Part shown: positions 20,592 through 31,530 of the stretch, piece after piece
Numbering within the stretch: the stretch's first letter is position 1
How the letters are laid out: the number at the start of each line of letters is the position of its first letter
Assembly (NCBI GenBank): GCA_034509925.1
Contig: CM067536.1
Coordinates: 3,582,501 to 3,646,500, forward strand
Source of the DNA: Hirudinaria manillensis
Lineage: Eukaryota; Annelida; Clitellata; Hirudinida; Hirudinidae
Reading direction: 5' to 3'
Length of the DNA stretch: 64,000 bases
Notes under the pieces: generated by a model
What the model saw: only the letters and a program-made list of their open reading frames with translations
Told to the model about the DNA's origin: nothing
Database searches by the model: none
Position numbers and translations under genes: made by a program

Positions 20592-22210
20592 TTATTTAAG
20601 TTCCATTCTGTCCTTCAGCATGTTCAGCCTCACTCCACCAACTGGTTTTGTCAAGATGTCTGCAATCTGAAATTCTGATGAGACTCTTTTGACACACACA
20701 TCGCCTTCTGTGATTTTTTCTCTGATGAAAAAATGTCTTGTCTTGATGTGTTTGGTTCTTTTGTGATATTCTGGATTCTCAGCTAGTTTAATTGCAGCTT
20801 CGTTATCAAAGTAAATTTCTGGTTTGTTAGAATATCCATTAATGTCCTCTAACAATCTTTTCAACCAAATAGCTTCTCTAGTAGCTTCACTTGCAGCAAC
20901 TACTTCTGCTTCAGTCGTTGATATGGCAACTGACGTTTGTCTTTGACTAAGCCAACTGATAGCACCTCCAGAATAAATACAAACAACACCCGATGTAGAT
21001 CTTCCCGTGGTAGTGTCTCCTCCATGATCAGCATCACTATAGCATATCAAAGTATCGTTCGTTCTAGAACTGCTGTAAGTAATACCAATATCTCTGGTAC
21101 CCTGAAGATATCTAAATATCCTCTTAACTTTCACAACATCATCTCTAGTTGGGTTTTCTAGGTTTCTAGAAACAATACTAACTGCATACGCTATGTCAGG
21201 TCTTGTACTTGTCATTAGGTACATTAATGCGCCTACCGCTGATCTGTATGGAAATTTGATCTCGTTTTGATCATCACGGACATCATCTGCCTTCTCAGAT
21301 TTAATAATGGGTGTTGGACTTGGGCGACATTTGTCCATTCCAAATTTCTCTAGAATTTTTGAGTAAAGTTTCTCTGAGTGATTTTTATTGAGCCATCAGA
21401 TTGTTTGTTGATTTCAATTCCAAGAAAGAATGTAGCTGGTTTAGCAACAATTTTGAATTCTTTCTCTAATTTCTGCTTGAAATCTCTAAGCGCCGATTCT
21501 GACGTGGCTGCAACGATTCCATCGTCGACATACAAAGCAACTAAGATTTTGCTATGCTTTTTCTTTCGAATGAAAAGACAAGGATCTGCATCACTTTTCA
21601 CAAAACCAAGATTCAACAACAAATTTCCAAAACGTTTATTCCAACATCTCGGAGCTTGCTTTAGTCCATACAAACTTCTCTTAAGTCTGCATACCTTTTT
21701 AGAACCATCATCAAATCCCTCTGGTTGTTGCATGTAAATGTCTTCATCAAGTTCTCCATATAAAAATGCTGTGGATTCAAACTGCATCATTGACATTCCT
21801 TCTGCAGCTACAACACTTAGTAAGTTTCTAATTATACCACTTTTAGCAACTGGACTAAATGTTTCAAAATAATCCTTTCCTTTTTTCTGATGAAAACCTT
21901 TAACAACCAATCTTGCTTTGTGACGTTCTATTTGACCTTCAGAGTCATACTTAGTCTTGTAGACCCACTTACATGGCAAGATTTTTGTTCTTTCAGGTAA
22001 ATCAACCAGTTCCCAGGTTTTGTTTTCTCTTAGAGAGTTCATCTCATTTTTCATTGCATCAATCCATTCTTTTCTTCTATCAGAACTTATTGCATCATCT
22101 TAAGATTCTGATTCTTTTAAGTCTAGTACATATACTTCTGCTACTTGTGCTAGCAATACATAATCATCAAACTTCTTGGGTTTCTGTAAAGCTGATCTAT
22201 CTCTGAGCTG
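20592..22210 (-). pseudogene. Copia Pol remnant (reverse transcriptase and RNase H)
   Basis: The reverse transcriptase part (22054-21350, readable upstream to about 22210 through a TAA at about 22103) has CKWVYKTKYDSEG, HKARLVVKGF, the YVDDGIVAAT active site and LKQAPRCWNKRF. The RNase H part (21338-20592) has RPDIAYAVSIVSRN, STTEAEVVAASEA and NPEYHKRTKHIKTRHFFIRE. One base is missing in the A-run at about 21350, which shifts the frame between the two. The first catalytic Asp segment reads QFESTAFLYGEL and is one codon short of the usual FDVKTAFL, so the Asp is lost. The element is dead. Confidence 0.9.
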
Positions 22211-22225
22211 ATGACCTAATGATTG

Positions 22226-23580
22226 GTTTAAAACCAATATAAACTTTAAGTAATAATAAATTCTTACAATATTATTACATTATCCAAAACACCTCCCCAT
22301 CATATATAATTATAGATCTTCTTGTTTGCGTCGATCACGAGACGTTTAGGTGGACTGCATTGGCGTGTGGATCTTATTGCTGGTTTTGGCATTGCGTCTT
22401 CTTGGGAGTGTTCCTCTACCATCGACCTGCCTCTGTCGAATGGACAACACCATTCCCTCTGTCTTGCTGAATTCTCAATTTGTCCTTCCTTATTATCAGC
22501 ATGCTTCTTCCTTCTTGACACAGACTTCCTACTGTTTCTCCTCCTATCATCGTATTTGTCGGATCTGCATCTGTCATGGTTTCTTGATCTCGATCTACTC
22601 CTGTATCGTCTGTGATAACTTTTTGACCTTGACACTCTATCATCATTTGGAGAAAGGGAGTGAGATAGAGAACATGAATGGAACCTCCTTCGTTTGCCCC
22701 CATTTTTACTGATTGAATCGCCTTGCTCATGGACTGAGTAAGATCTCCTTGGAACTCTACTCATCCACTTACTGCCTATTAATGCAACAGTGCCATCTAC
22801 GGTGCCCCGTTCTTGGCCAGTGTGATTACTGCAGCAACCCTCTGCTTCCTCCTCCTCCTCCTGAGGCAATGGGTTCCGGACTTCTTTGCTAGGGAAGTCT
22901 CGAGAATCCCCAAATGCTGTCCTATCTTCAGCTATGACTGAATAAGCATCGACTGTCTTCCCTGGTTCATCCTGGAGCTTGTTCACTCTCTCAAAAGGGT
23001 CAACGTTAATCCTTTCCTCTTCCTCCTTCCACACATCGCAGTGGACAGGGACAGTTGCTACCAAGGTCTCTGCGATGACCTTGCACATAATGACTTCTTC
23101 TTGGGCCTCGCCCACTACATCAAGTGGAGTATCCTTACTCCCTTCTTCCTCCTTCCACGTATCGCAGTGGACAGGAGTAGGTGCAGCCACAGTGTCTGTG
23201 CTGACCTTGCCCATCTTGGATTCAACTTGGGCCTCGCCCACTATAACAAGCGGAGTATTCTTACTCCCAACGTCCTCCCTCCACGCATCACAGTGGACAG
23301 AGATAGGTTCCATCACGGTATCTGCGCTGAACATCTTGATTATTGTCAACCATCGTTCTTGATCTCTTTGCTCTCTTTCTTCGCGCTCTTGTTTCAATCT
23401 CTGCTCTTTTTCTTCCTGTAGGACAGGAACATAATGAACATCTCTGCTACCGATAGTTCTTGAGCGTTAGTCATCTTCGACGCCAATGTTGTATCTTGAA
23501 TAACTTGCTATATAATTAAGGACTACTTTGGGAATTGGAGATACTAAGCTACTTTAATACCAAGAATGTGTCATTGCACT
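22226..23580 (-). mobile_element. LTR-retrotransposon fragment with gag-like ORF
   Basis: On the minus strand a stretch ending GATACAACA (to 23487) looks like the end of a 5' LTR. It is followed by TTGGCGTCGAAG, a possible primer-binding site, then an ORF beginning MTNAQEL. At the other end a purine run (GGGGAGG) is followed by TGTTTTGGATAATG, a possible 3' LTR start, cut at about 22226 by the Copia fragment. The two putative LTR pieces do not overlap enough to be compared, and no pol is present. Confidence 0.5.
22300..23474 (-). pseudogene. Gag-like ORF with three ~40-residue repeats and an Arg/Ser-rich tail
   Basis: The likely start is the ATG at 23474 (MTNAQELSVAEMF). A frameshift near 23420 separates it from the main 365-codon frame (23397-22300). 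Charged helix first (REEREQRDQERW). Then come three tandem repeats built on PVHCDxWxEExxSKxTPL (residues about 25-150 of the main frame). An acidic part and an SR-like basic stretch (RRYRSRSRSRNHDRCRSDK) end the protein. I see no capsid motif or CCHC knuckle. Its position after an LTR end suggests a Gag of a non-autonomous element; a host-derived SR-like protein is an alternative. Confidence 0.5.
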
Positions 23581-24026
23581 AACACACTATTTTAAAATTG
23601 GTAAATATAAACAGTGAGCATATTAAGCATATATTAATTTGAGTTAAGAGTCAGTGCGACCCCGTCACAATCAGATTTTTATTTTACACCAATGGTCAGT
23701 GAAACACTTCAGGGATTGCTTACACCCACTCTCTAGTCGAAGGTTCATAATTCACTTTAGAATTACCAGGTTGAGATCAATTTCAAAATAAGACAAGATA
23801 ATCCACAATTCCTTTTATTCCAACAAAATATAGAATTATTTTAAATTTTGCGATTTGTGGACAAAATGGCCAAAGTTTAAATTGGTATGTGTTGACTTCC
23901 ACTAACCGGCCTCTATTCCAATACAAATATGTTTCATACGATTAAATTAATTAAATACTTAACCTAAAAGTAAAATATTCAATAGTTCTTTGTAAGCTCC
24001 TGGTCGATAAAATCATCGATCTTGAT

Positions 24027-27000
24027 TTAGTCGCTAAGAATACTCTTTTCTGTAATTATAAAAAAAAACGAAATAATTGAATATGAATTAATATCAACAA
24101 CAATGATTATTTCTAAACAATTATTATTTACCTTTATGATAGGAACATGCATATGATCCGTAAATATTAACACAAAGTTCTTGCTCTTTCGGACATGACT
24201 TGTTCAAGCATTCATCGACATCTTTAAAATAGGTTCAATTGAATTAATAGAATTACTGTAATTAATTACTATTACTAATTAGTGTAACTCAATGCGATTC
24301 TGAAGGAACCACAAGAAAAAACCCACAAATACGTATCCACCTTCGCATTCACCATAGATGGAAGAACTTTCGAATCCTTCGACACACTCACATTCCGAAA
24401 TTGAAACACCTCGTACTTGGTAATCCACGCACTTGTGATCACCGCAGTTTCCATTGTTTGCAGTACAGTCTGGAACAATGTAATGGAGTAGTCTAATATA
24501 CAGACTTTAGCGTCCTTAAATTACAATTGAGTTAGAAATAGCAATTAAGTTAAATTCTTAAGTTAAGTTAAGTTAATCCTAAATATCCAGAAATCTTTCG
24601 TTGGCATGCTGTTGTATCAATTTAGTTTGCCTTATAGAAATAATGACTTTTAGATTTTTATTGAAAGAGCTGAACAAGTTGTGTTTTTATTCTTCATGGG
24701 AATAGTGCCAAACCTCTCTGATGGCATTTGTTACCCTTCCAACCTCGTTTGCATTGGCTGCGCTCACAGTAACCGAAAATATCTGTCCCAAGATCGCAAT
24801 GAAATACAGTTTCAAAAGTCTGCATCAGGCCAGGTACGTGGTTTACTGAAAGGAAGCGTTTTGTCGAGTGTAATATAATGATGAAAATCGTAAAAAAAAA
24901 ACATCGCTAAAAATGGCGCGCCAGGTTTTTATGGATAAAATTCGATTTAAAAAAAAAGATAGATCTAACAATATTTCGTAATACTAAACGACATTTTAAC
25001 TCGCCTGCATAAACACTATTTTTCCAAGATGCTCCACAATTCTGAGATGTATTTCCTTTGCATTCGAAATCGCACAGTTTGTCAATTGCAGATCCAAACT
25101 TGCCGTAAGATTTTCCACAATGGCATTGAGAATATTGCTTATCGGGAAATATTAGCAATTGTATGAGTTGAATTAGGTATAATTCGTTTATTTGATTGTT
25201 TACAAAAACACATCCACTATACTATATATATCACTATACATCGTAAAAGCTTTCTCAACTTATCTGGCATTGAACATTGTTTGTAATACAATCAGAAAAG
25301 TTCCAAAATTTGTTGGAAATCACCTGAACCCCTGCATAAAGGACATTTTTGGACGAACAAGTATTAAGACATTGCTGGACCGTCAATGTGTCTGTATGCA
25401 TCGAGAATTCGCTCAAATCTCTCGACTGTGTGTCTTCGAAGCATCCGAGGTACGTCGGAACAACTGTGTTTAAAAAGTTCTGAATGTTACACATTTATAA
25501 AGTGAACCTTTCCGACATTCCATTTTCATTTCATTTAGAGTTTTGTAACAGTTTAGTTCCAAGAAGTACTGCGCTTCTATATTCAAGTAAAAATAAAAGT
25601 TTGACTTAGTAATTGGCACACGAAATTGCTGAAATTTGTTTGCAAGCATTTCATATAGCAATGTGCTTGTCATCATTAATCTCATATATGCTTTACAATC
25701 CAATATTTAACTCTTATTCTACGTACGATAACGAATAAGAAAAGAAAGTGCTAGCAACATTTACCGCCGATTATCGCCATATAAATAACTGGTGTAAATG
25801 TGACATTAAAAATCTTAAAGTTAACTTGTAAAAACATAAATTTATGAAGTAATAAGGTATTTAGTTCATTTTATTCTGCTCTTGTCTTGAATCAAGGTAG
25901 TTCAAAGCGAGATCAAGACTTGACTTAAACGTAACATGGTCGAGACCGAGACGAAACGATACAAGTTCTGTCTCGAGATGAGAACAAACAGGATATGTCT
26001 CGCCTCGAGACCTGACGATGTCACAGCCCTGGTAACAGGAATTAATAATGAACAAAATGCAAAAGCAGCACCAACTTTACCTATAAAGACAGCGTAATGT
26101 TTTTTATTGACACAGTTGGAAGATGATACTCTTGAGCTGACTTTGTTTCCGCAGTGACAAGTAGCAACATCCTGATAATGGTCAAAGTACATCATTAAGT
26201 TATGGCAAGACTAACTTTAATATAGAGATATCTTATGCATTACTAATTTTATGTACTATGTGTGGAAGTTTGTTGACTTAGAACCACAAATGCAAATTCA
26301 AATTTTAACAATATCATCATCACTCAAAAATAGATTTATAATATAAAAATAATAATAAAATAACAATTAAGTATTGACCCGAGAAGGGTTTTAGCGCTGT
26401 AGAATTTTTTTATGGAATAAGGAAGGCAGAGATAAACAAATTCGAGGTTGGACTAAATTCCAAAGACCTCTGACTAAGAAAATAAATCGATTCGATTCAA
26501 ACTAATCAAGTTCAAATCCTCATTATGGGTCCTAGGGCCTCACTTAGGGCCAGTTAAGATAATTCGACTTTACGATAACTAGCGTTGATCTCGACAAATA
26601 ATTCTGCAGTAAGAAAAATGTTATGACAGTGTTGGATCCCTGGATCCAGATAATTGAAGAATAATTAAGATTATATTGCTGATTAATTAATTTAGTAATT
26701 AATTAATTGCTAGGCAATATAATTTGATATGTAATTAAATAATTAATTAATGTTCAGAGTCTTTGGTTATGAATCTCGACAAATAGAGTTATCTCGAAAA
26801 GCAGAGCGAGCGTGAGAGAAGCAGCAGATTCCAAGACTTAGACATTTGAGCATTGTACATCTTCCAATCCATCTGATTTTTTTCAATAAACCTGACCTTC
26901 TATAACTAGTTTGAGGACCCCGGGATATTACAACACATTAACCGAATTATTTTTTGGAAGGTTTAAGTTTTGGATTTTGCAAACATTGTCGCTGGATCTT

Positions 27001-27677
27001 TTTGGAAAATAAACTTCGAATAAAAAGAAAACTTCGATAAGGTAGCAATTGCTTCTAACTAACAAAGTCAATAATTTAGGAGTTTAGCTCCCAAAAATGT
27101 TAACAAGATCTTCAAAAATCGATACTGTTTTCAATTTCTTTTGTTCTGTAACCTATCTTAACAAGCATTTGCGACAAGAAATTGCTCAGTGATTTGGAGT
27201 TCTCACAAAGAACAAAAGTAGACAAGCATAATGTATTCTTAGTAACGAATTTCCACATTAACAGATATTAAACTAAGTCCGGAAAATAATCTTTCGCAAG
27301 TTATTTAATATTAATTAATAATAACCCATTAAATTGAGAGTTAATTGGCTGATAAATGTATAATTAGTCTTTTATGTTACCTTCATAGCTGCGTAATAAT
27401 AGTGCTGCTTTGCACAGGTCTTGATACATCCCTTCAGTGGTAAGACCATATAGTGACGAGAACTGAATCCTTTGTAACATCCAATGTAAACTTTCTCTCC
27501 AACAAGAGGATTACCTGTAGTAAAATATTTAAATTTACATAGGATAATCAAATGATCTATTTTTTCTTTTAGGTTATTTTGATTGATTTTGTTTGATTTT
27601 TATATGTTTTTACCTCCAGATACGAAATAAAACGTCAGAAGACAGCACAAAATTCTCAATGCAACGCAGCTATCCAT
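24027..27677 (-). CDS. Secreted WSC-WSC-EGF protein, gene B, 311 aa
   Basis: Exons (minus): 27677-27614, 27514-27381, 26171-26081, 25463-25324, 25137-25005, 24845-24714, 24469-24341, 24221-24132, 24049-24027. Lengths and phases are identical to gene A and no frame is broken. Signal peptide, WSC1 (YIGCYKGFSSRHYMV; exon 3 identical to A), WSC2 (YLGCFEDTQSRDLSEFSMHT, then CHCGKSYGKFGSAIDKLC), and three EGF-like exons ending with DVDECLNKSCPKEQELC. All Cys residues of A are kept. Replacement changes cluster in exons 2, 4, 5 and 8: for instance seven in the second half of WSC2 with one or two silent changes, and four in the last EGF with none silent. It keeps the GC donor after exon 5 (25005). Function inferred as for A: an extracellular glycan-binding protein. 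Confidence 0.88.
26630..26932 (+). mobile_element. Solo LTR in intron 2 of gene B
   Basis: Orthologous to 11971-12273 (303 bp, same flanks ACAG/ACAC). It begins TGTTGGATCCCTGGATCCAG. Confidence 0.85.
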
Positions 27678-27709
27678 GGTTAATGCTTAAACGTCAACAA
27701 CTTGCAACG

Positions 27710-27730
27710 TTATATAGTCTCTGCCTTATC
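27710..27730 (-). promoter_or_regulatory. GATA + TATA core promoter of gene B
   Basis: GATAAGGC (27730-27723) then TATATAA (27716-27710) on the minus strand, 33 bases before the ATG. The homology with A breaks off directly upstream of GATA. Confidence 0.65.
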
Positions 27731-29154
27731 GGGAGAAGAGGGGTCACCACATGTTGGATTACGAATCAAGGTTGTTACCTCATTAAACCGGATAAACATT
27801 AGGAACTGAAACACTAGCTAGGTCGGATTTGGATATTAATTAGGCCTTATCTAGCCTAAAGACCGAGGTTTGCACACCCTTGCTATAAGGTTAAGGCACT
27901 AGTAAGAATTTTAAGTCTTAACTGCATCAAGTTTTCATGTTCACCTAACAATATTTCAATAAGTTTGTAATGTGAAAGTTATGTTGGATGATAAACAATA
28001 AATTAAATATTGACATAATGACCGGTCGTACAGCGGTCATATAAATGGTTATTCGGAATAGTACCTGAAGGAGGCGGCGGATGACAAGCAAAAGCCAATT
28101 CATATGTAGAGTGCTAAAGTTTTACCTTGGATTTCCGGAATGAAGATACAGACTGGGGTTACGTCGGGGTCTAGTCGGATTAGTTGCTAAAGATTCCTAC
28201 CCGTGAGTTGGCTTTTGCCTGTCACTTCTCCAATATTTGTTTGGAAGCATTCGGAAAAGATGCAACTGTTAATACTATGTATTGCAATTCATTGCACTTG
28301 AGCAAAATTTGATTTATTGAATAAAAGGCAAGTTATTTGAGTGCAATGCTGATTACAGCGCTTATCCCCTAAAATCGTATAATTTGACGTTATCAATTTT
28401 AGTACATAATCACTAATCTTCGAGCACTTGACATGCCTGTTGATAATTTATCTATAATTTTGGAAGCTTGACTGGATAAGCAGCCCCTGATTGTCATCAA
28501 TCATGTCATAAAACTGTTTCGATGATTTTACTCAATATTTAAGCAGATTAATGTTATCTAAAGCTACGACCATTATGAAAAGTCAGTGTGATGCAGTATC
28601 TTGCCTAAACCTATACCATTAATGGCAAAACCAGACATGAACCGACTTAAGAAATTTTTTAAACGTAAACATTTACAATCAATTGTAACGTGAAATGATA
28701 AACAATCAAAATAATTTTCAAATAGTTTTAAACTCAATACAAATTTGTGGAAGTGGATGACCTTTCGCTTTGTTCAGATAAAGAAATAAATAATCCTACC
28801 AGTCTAAAACTTTGTGAATTTTTTTCTGACATGTTAACACATCTTCATAAGGCGAGTTTAATCTAATGTTTTATCAGAAATTAATTGTTAATCTTTATTA
28901 ATTTACGAAGGTAAATTTGCCTGAACCACATCCAAATAATTATTGATATGTCGAGTAACAATTAATTTTTATTCGAGTAATTCACAAATATTTAAAGCAT
29001 TGGTTTTATAAATTTTAAGCTGATAGTAAATTCAGTTTCTTCTTTTGTCTTGTTGTTTGCCTGAAATTTTTCAAAAGAAAGAACATTTCCCAGGACATTG
29101 GTACTTGAAATTCAATTCTATCTTCAGACAGCCTCATTCTCTCAATCTTATACT

Positions 29155-29381
29155 TATATTATATTATATTATATTATATTATATATATTATATTATATTA
29201 TATTATATTATATTATATTATATTATATTATATTATATTATATTATATTATATTATATTATATTATATTATATTATATTATATTATATTATATTATATTA
29301 TATTATATTATATTATATTATATTATATTATATTATATTATATTATATTATATTATATTATATTATATTATATTATATTAA
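29155..29381. repeat. (TATTA)n microsatellite at the right end of duplication B
   Basis: About 45 pentanucleotide units with one ATATA irregularity near 29183. It begins exactly where homology between copies A and B ends. Confidence 0.97.
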
Positions 29382-29722
29382 TAACGTTAAGATATAATAT
29401 AATGGATTATTAACTATTACAATAGTAGTTGTCTCTTTCCATCGGCCGACAAACAAAGAGGCTTTGATGAGGATAAAAGGCATAGGTAAAAGGTCTCACC
29501 ATTAAATGATTAATGTGAACGATATGTGATCAACTTATTACTAATTATTGTTGCCATTACTTCATGCAATGAGGATATTAACAGCAAACTACAGTTACAA
29601 ATGAAAAATTAACTATGAATCTCGTTGATTGCTGATGATAAATTTTTCTTGGAATCGATGAGTCAATTCAGCCAGCTAATAATCGGCCACATCCTCTTCT
29701 AAATGTAAAAAAATAAATAAAC
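29382..29722. other. Downstream flank of gene C unit, no gene seen
   Basis: No ORF or RNA gene. About 29529-29712 matches 38583-38772 (downstream of gene D), so C and D share their 3' flanks. The match stops where the SAP element begins. Confidence 0.6.
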
Positions 29723-31530
29723 ATTTAATTAATTAAATTTAGTGGCAATATAATTTGAGAATTAATTAATTGGTGCTATTCAGACTCTTTGGTTGTGAAC
29801 CTCGACAATTGGATTTATCTCGGAAAGTAGAGCGAGAGTTAGAGAAACAGCAAATTTCAAGACTTAATCAATTAAGCATTTTACATCTTCCAAGACATCT
29901 GACAACTTTCAATAAACCTGACCTTCTATAATTAGTTTGAGGACCCCGGGTTATTACATTGGTGTCAGGAGTGAGATTTAGAGTTAAAGGGTGTCCAAGA
30001 GTAACTAAGGTAGAAGCTTGCTTAGTTGAAAAGTGAAGGATGCCGAAGTGCTTGGATGAATTGAACGTGTCTCGATTGAGACAAGAATTGAGAGAGCGTG
30101 GCCTGGATTCGACAGGCACGAAAGCTGAGATACGGGAGCGACTTGGGGCATGGCTGACAGAGAATGGCCATGACCCGGAGGAATACGAATTCGTGTCTGA
30201 ATATCGTAAGTTGCTGAGACAGTTAACAGAGGAGTTGAGGGGGAGTATTAGGGGCGATTTGAAAGACACAGCGGTTCCGCGTCAGGATGCCTCGTTGGCT
30301 TCGGGTGAAGACTCTGCTGAGAAGAGTCCTGTTGGTTCTTTTGAGGAGAGCAAAGTGGTGCTTCCATCTTGCGAGGAATAAGGAGAGGAACTCTGCAAAA
30401 AGGTTACCAACGAAGAACAAATCATGTCCGTTGTTCCAGGTACAGTTTTTGATGGCATTGGGATGGAGTCATTAGAAGACACATCCGAACACAGTGCGTG
30501 CATGTCTCCAGAAACGCTGTGCGTGATGTCGGACTCAGAGGACTCGCCGTTGGAGCCCATAGAGTCACCAGTTCAGGTCGAGACGTTAGCAGGGCCCAGA
30601 GAGCTCACGGAGGTGTTAGTGAAGCAAGTGGAGCTTTCGGAAGAACCCCATGAATTTATCGGGAGAGTCTGTGAAGTTATTATTACCGCCCGAGGAGTTA
30701 CCAGTGAAGCACACGAAGTTGATGATGGAACAAGTAAAGTCTACAGAACAGCCCATGGATTTACCAGCAGAGCCTGTGGAGTTCTTAGTGCAGCCCGAGG
30801 AGTTACTAATGAAGCACATAGAGTTACCAGTAGAACACATGGAGTTAGTACTGGAACAAATGAAGTCTTCGGGAGAGGCCATGGATTTACCAGCGGATGT
30901 TTCGGCTCCATTGGAAATAACAGAAGGGAGTGCTCGGGATTTCGGTAGAGTGCCTAGCAAGGAAAATGGAGCAGGTGATCCTGTAGAGAGTCTGAGATCT
31001 GGCGACATGGTGGAGCAGAAGGTTGAGCATAGAAATGGCGATGTTCCGCGACTGAAACTTGCGGGACACAGAAGCAAAAGGGAGGAAACGGAAATCCCAG
31101 AAGATGGCAAAGCAAATGGATCTGGGATTTGCAGCCATGAGATTGTTGGAAGATCGGATCCTATTCCTAGAGTAAAAATGAAAATGGGAATAGATGTCTG
31201 TTCGGGACGAACAGATTTAAGGAGGGGGCAGTGTTGGATCCCTAGATCCAATAAATTGAAGAATAATTAAAATTATATTGCCGATTAATTAATTTAATAA
31301 TTAATTAAATTTAGTGGCAATATAATTTGAGAATTAATTAATTGGTGCTATTCAGACTCTTTAGTTGTGAACCTCGACAAATGGATTTATCTCGGAAAGT
31401 AGAGCGAGAGTTAGAGAAACAGCAGATTTCAAGACTTAATCAATTAAGCATTTTACATCTTCCAAGCCATCTGACAACTTTCAATAAACCTGACCTTCTA
31501 TAATTAGTTTGAGGACCCCGGGTTATTACA
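29723..31530 (+). mobile_element. SAP-domain LTR element copy 2, 5' LTR truncated
   Basis: The 5' LTR lacks its first ~65 bases (starts near 29723, ends 29958). The primer-binding site follows. The 3' LTR is complete (31232-31530, 299 bp) with the purine tract before it. Differences between the two LTRs are few (about four in 236 bases). It lies in the 3' end of gene C, in the opposite orientation to that gene. Confidence 0.88.
30040..31270 (+). pseudogene. SAP-domain ORF of element copy 2, broken
   Basis: An intact start and SAP motif (LRQELRERGLDSTGTKAEI) read to a TAA at 30379, where copy 1 has CAA (Gln). Reading resumes at 30424 in the same frame as copy 1, and a frameshift near 30650 moves it to the frame ending at 31270. 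The Val/Glu/Leu repeat region has more units than in copy 1 (ELPVKHTKL, LPAEPVEFLVQPEELLMKHI). The C-terminal part is nearly identical to copy 1. Confidence 0.8.

Larger units (their letters stand above)
20431..22220 (-). mobile_element. Copia (Ty1) retrotransposon fragment, 3' part
   Basis: The fragment keeps the reverse transcriptase, RNase H and probable 3' LTR; gag, protease and integrase are absent. Its 5' side abuts a different LTR element at about 22220-22230. It lies in the DNA between the TEP-tail copy and WSC-EGF unit B. Confidence 0.85.
23584..29150. repeat. Segmental duplication, copy B (partner 8837-14803)
   Basis: Holds gene B, the shared solo LTR and the upstream region. Relative to A it lacks ~356 bp just upstream of the core promoter. 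It carries a ~40-bp insertion at about 27876-27915. Confidence 0.93.
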
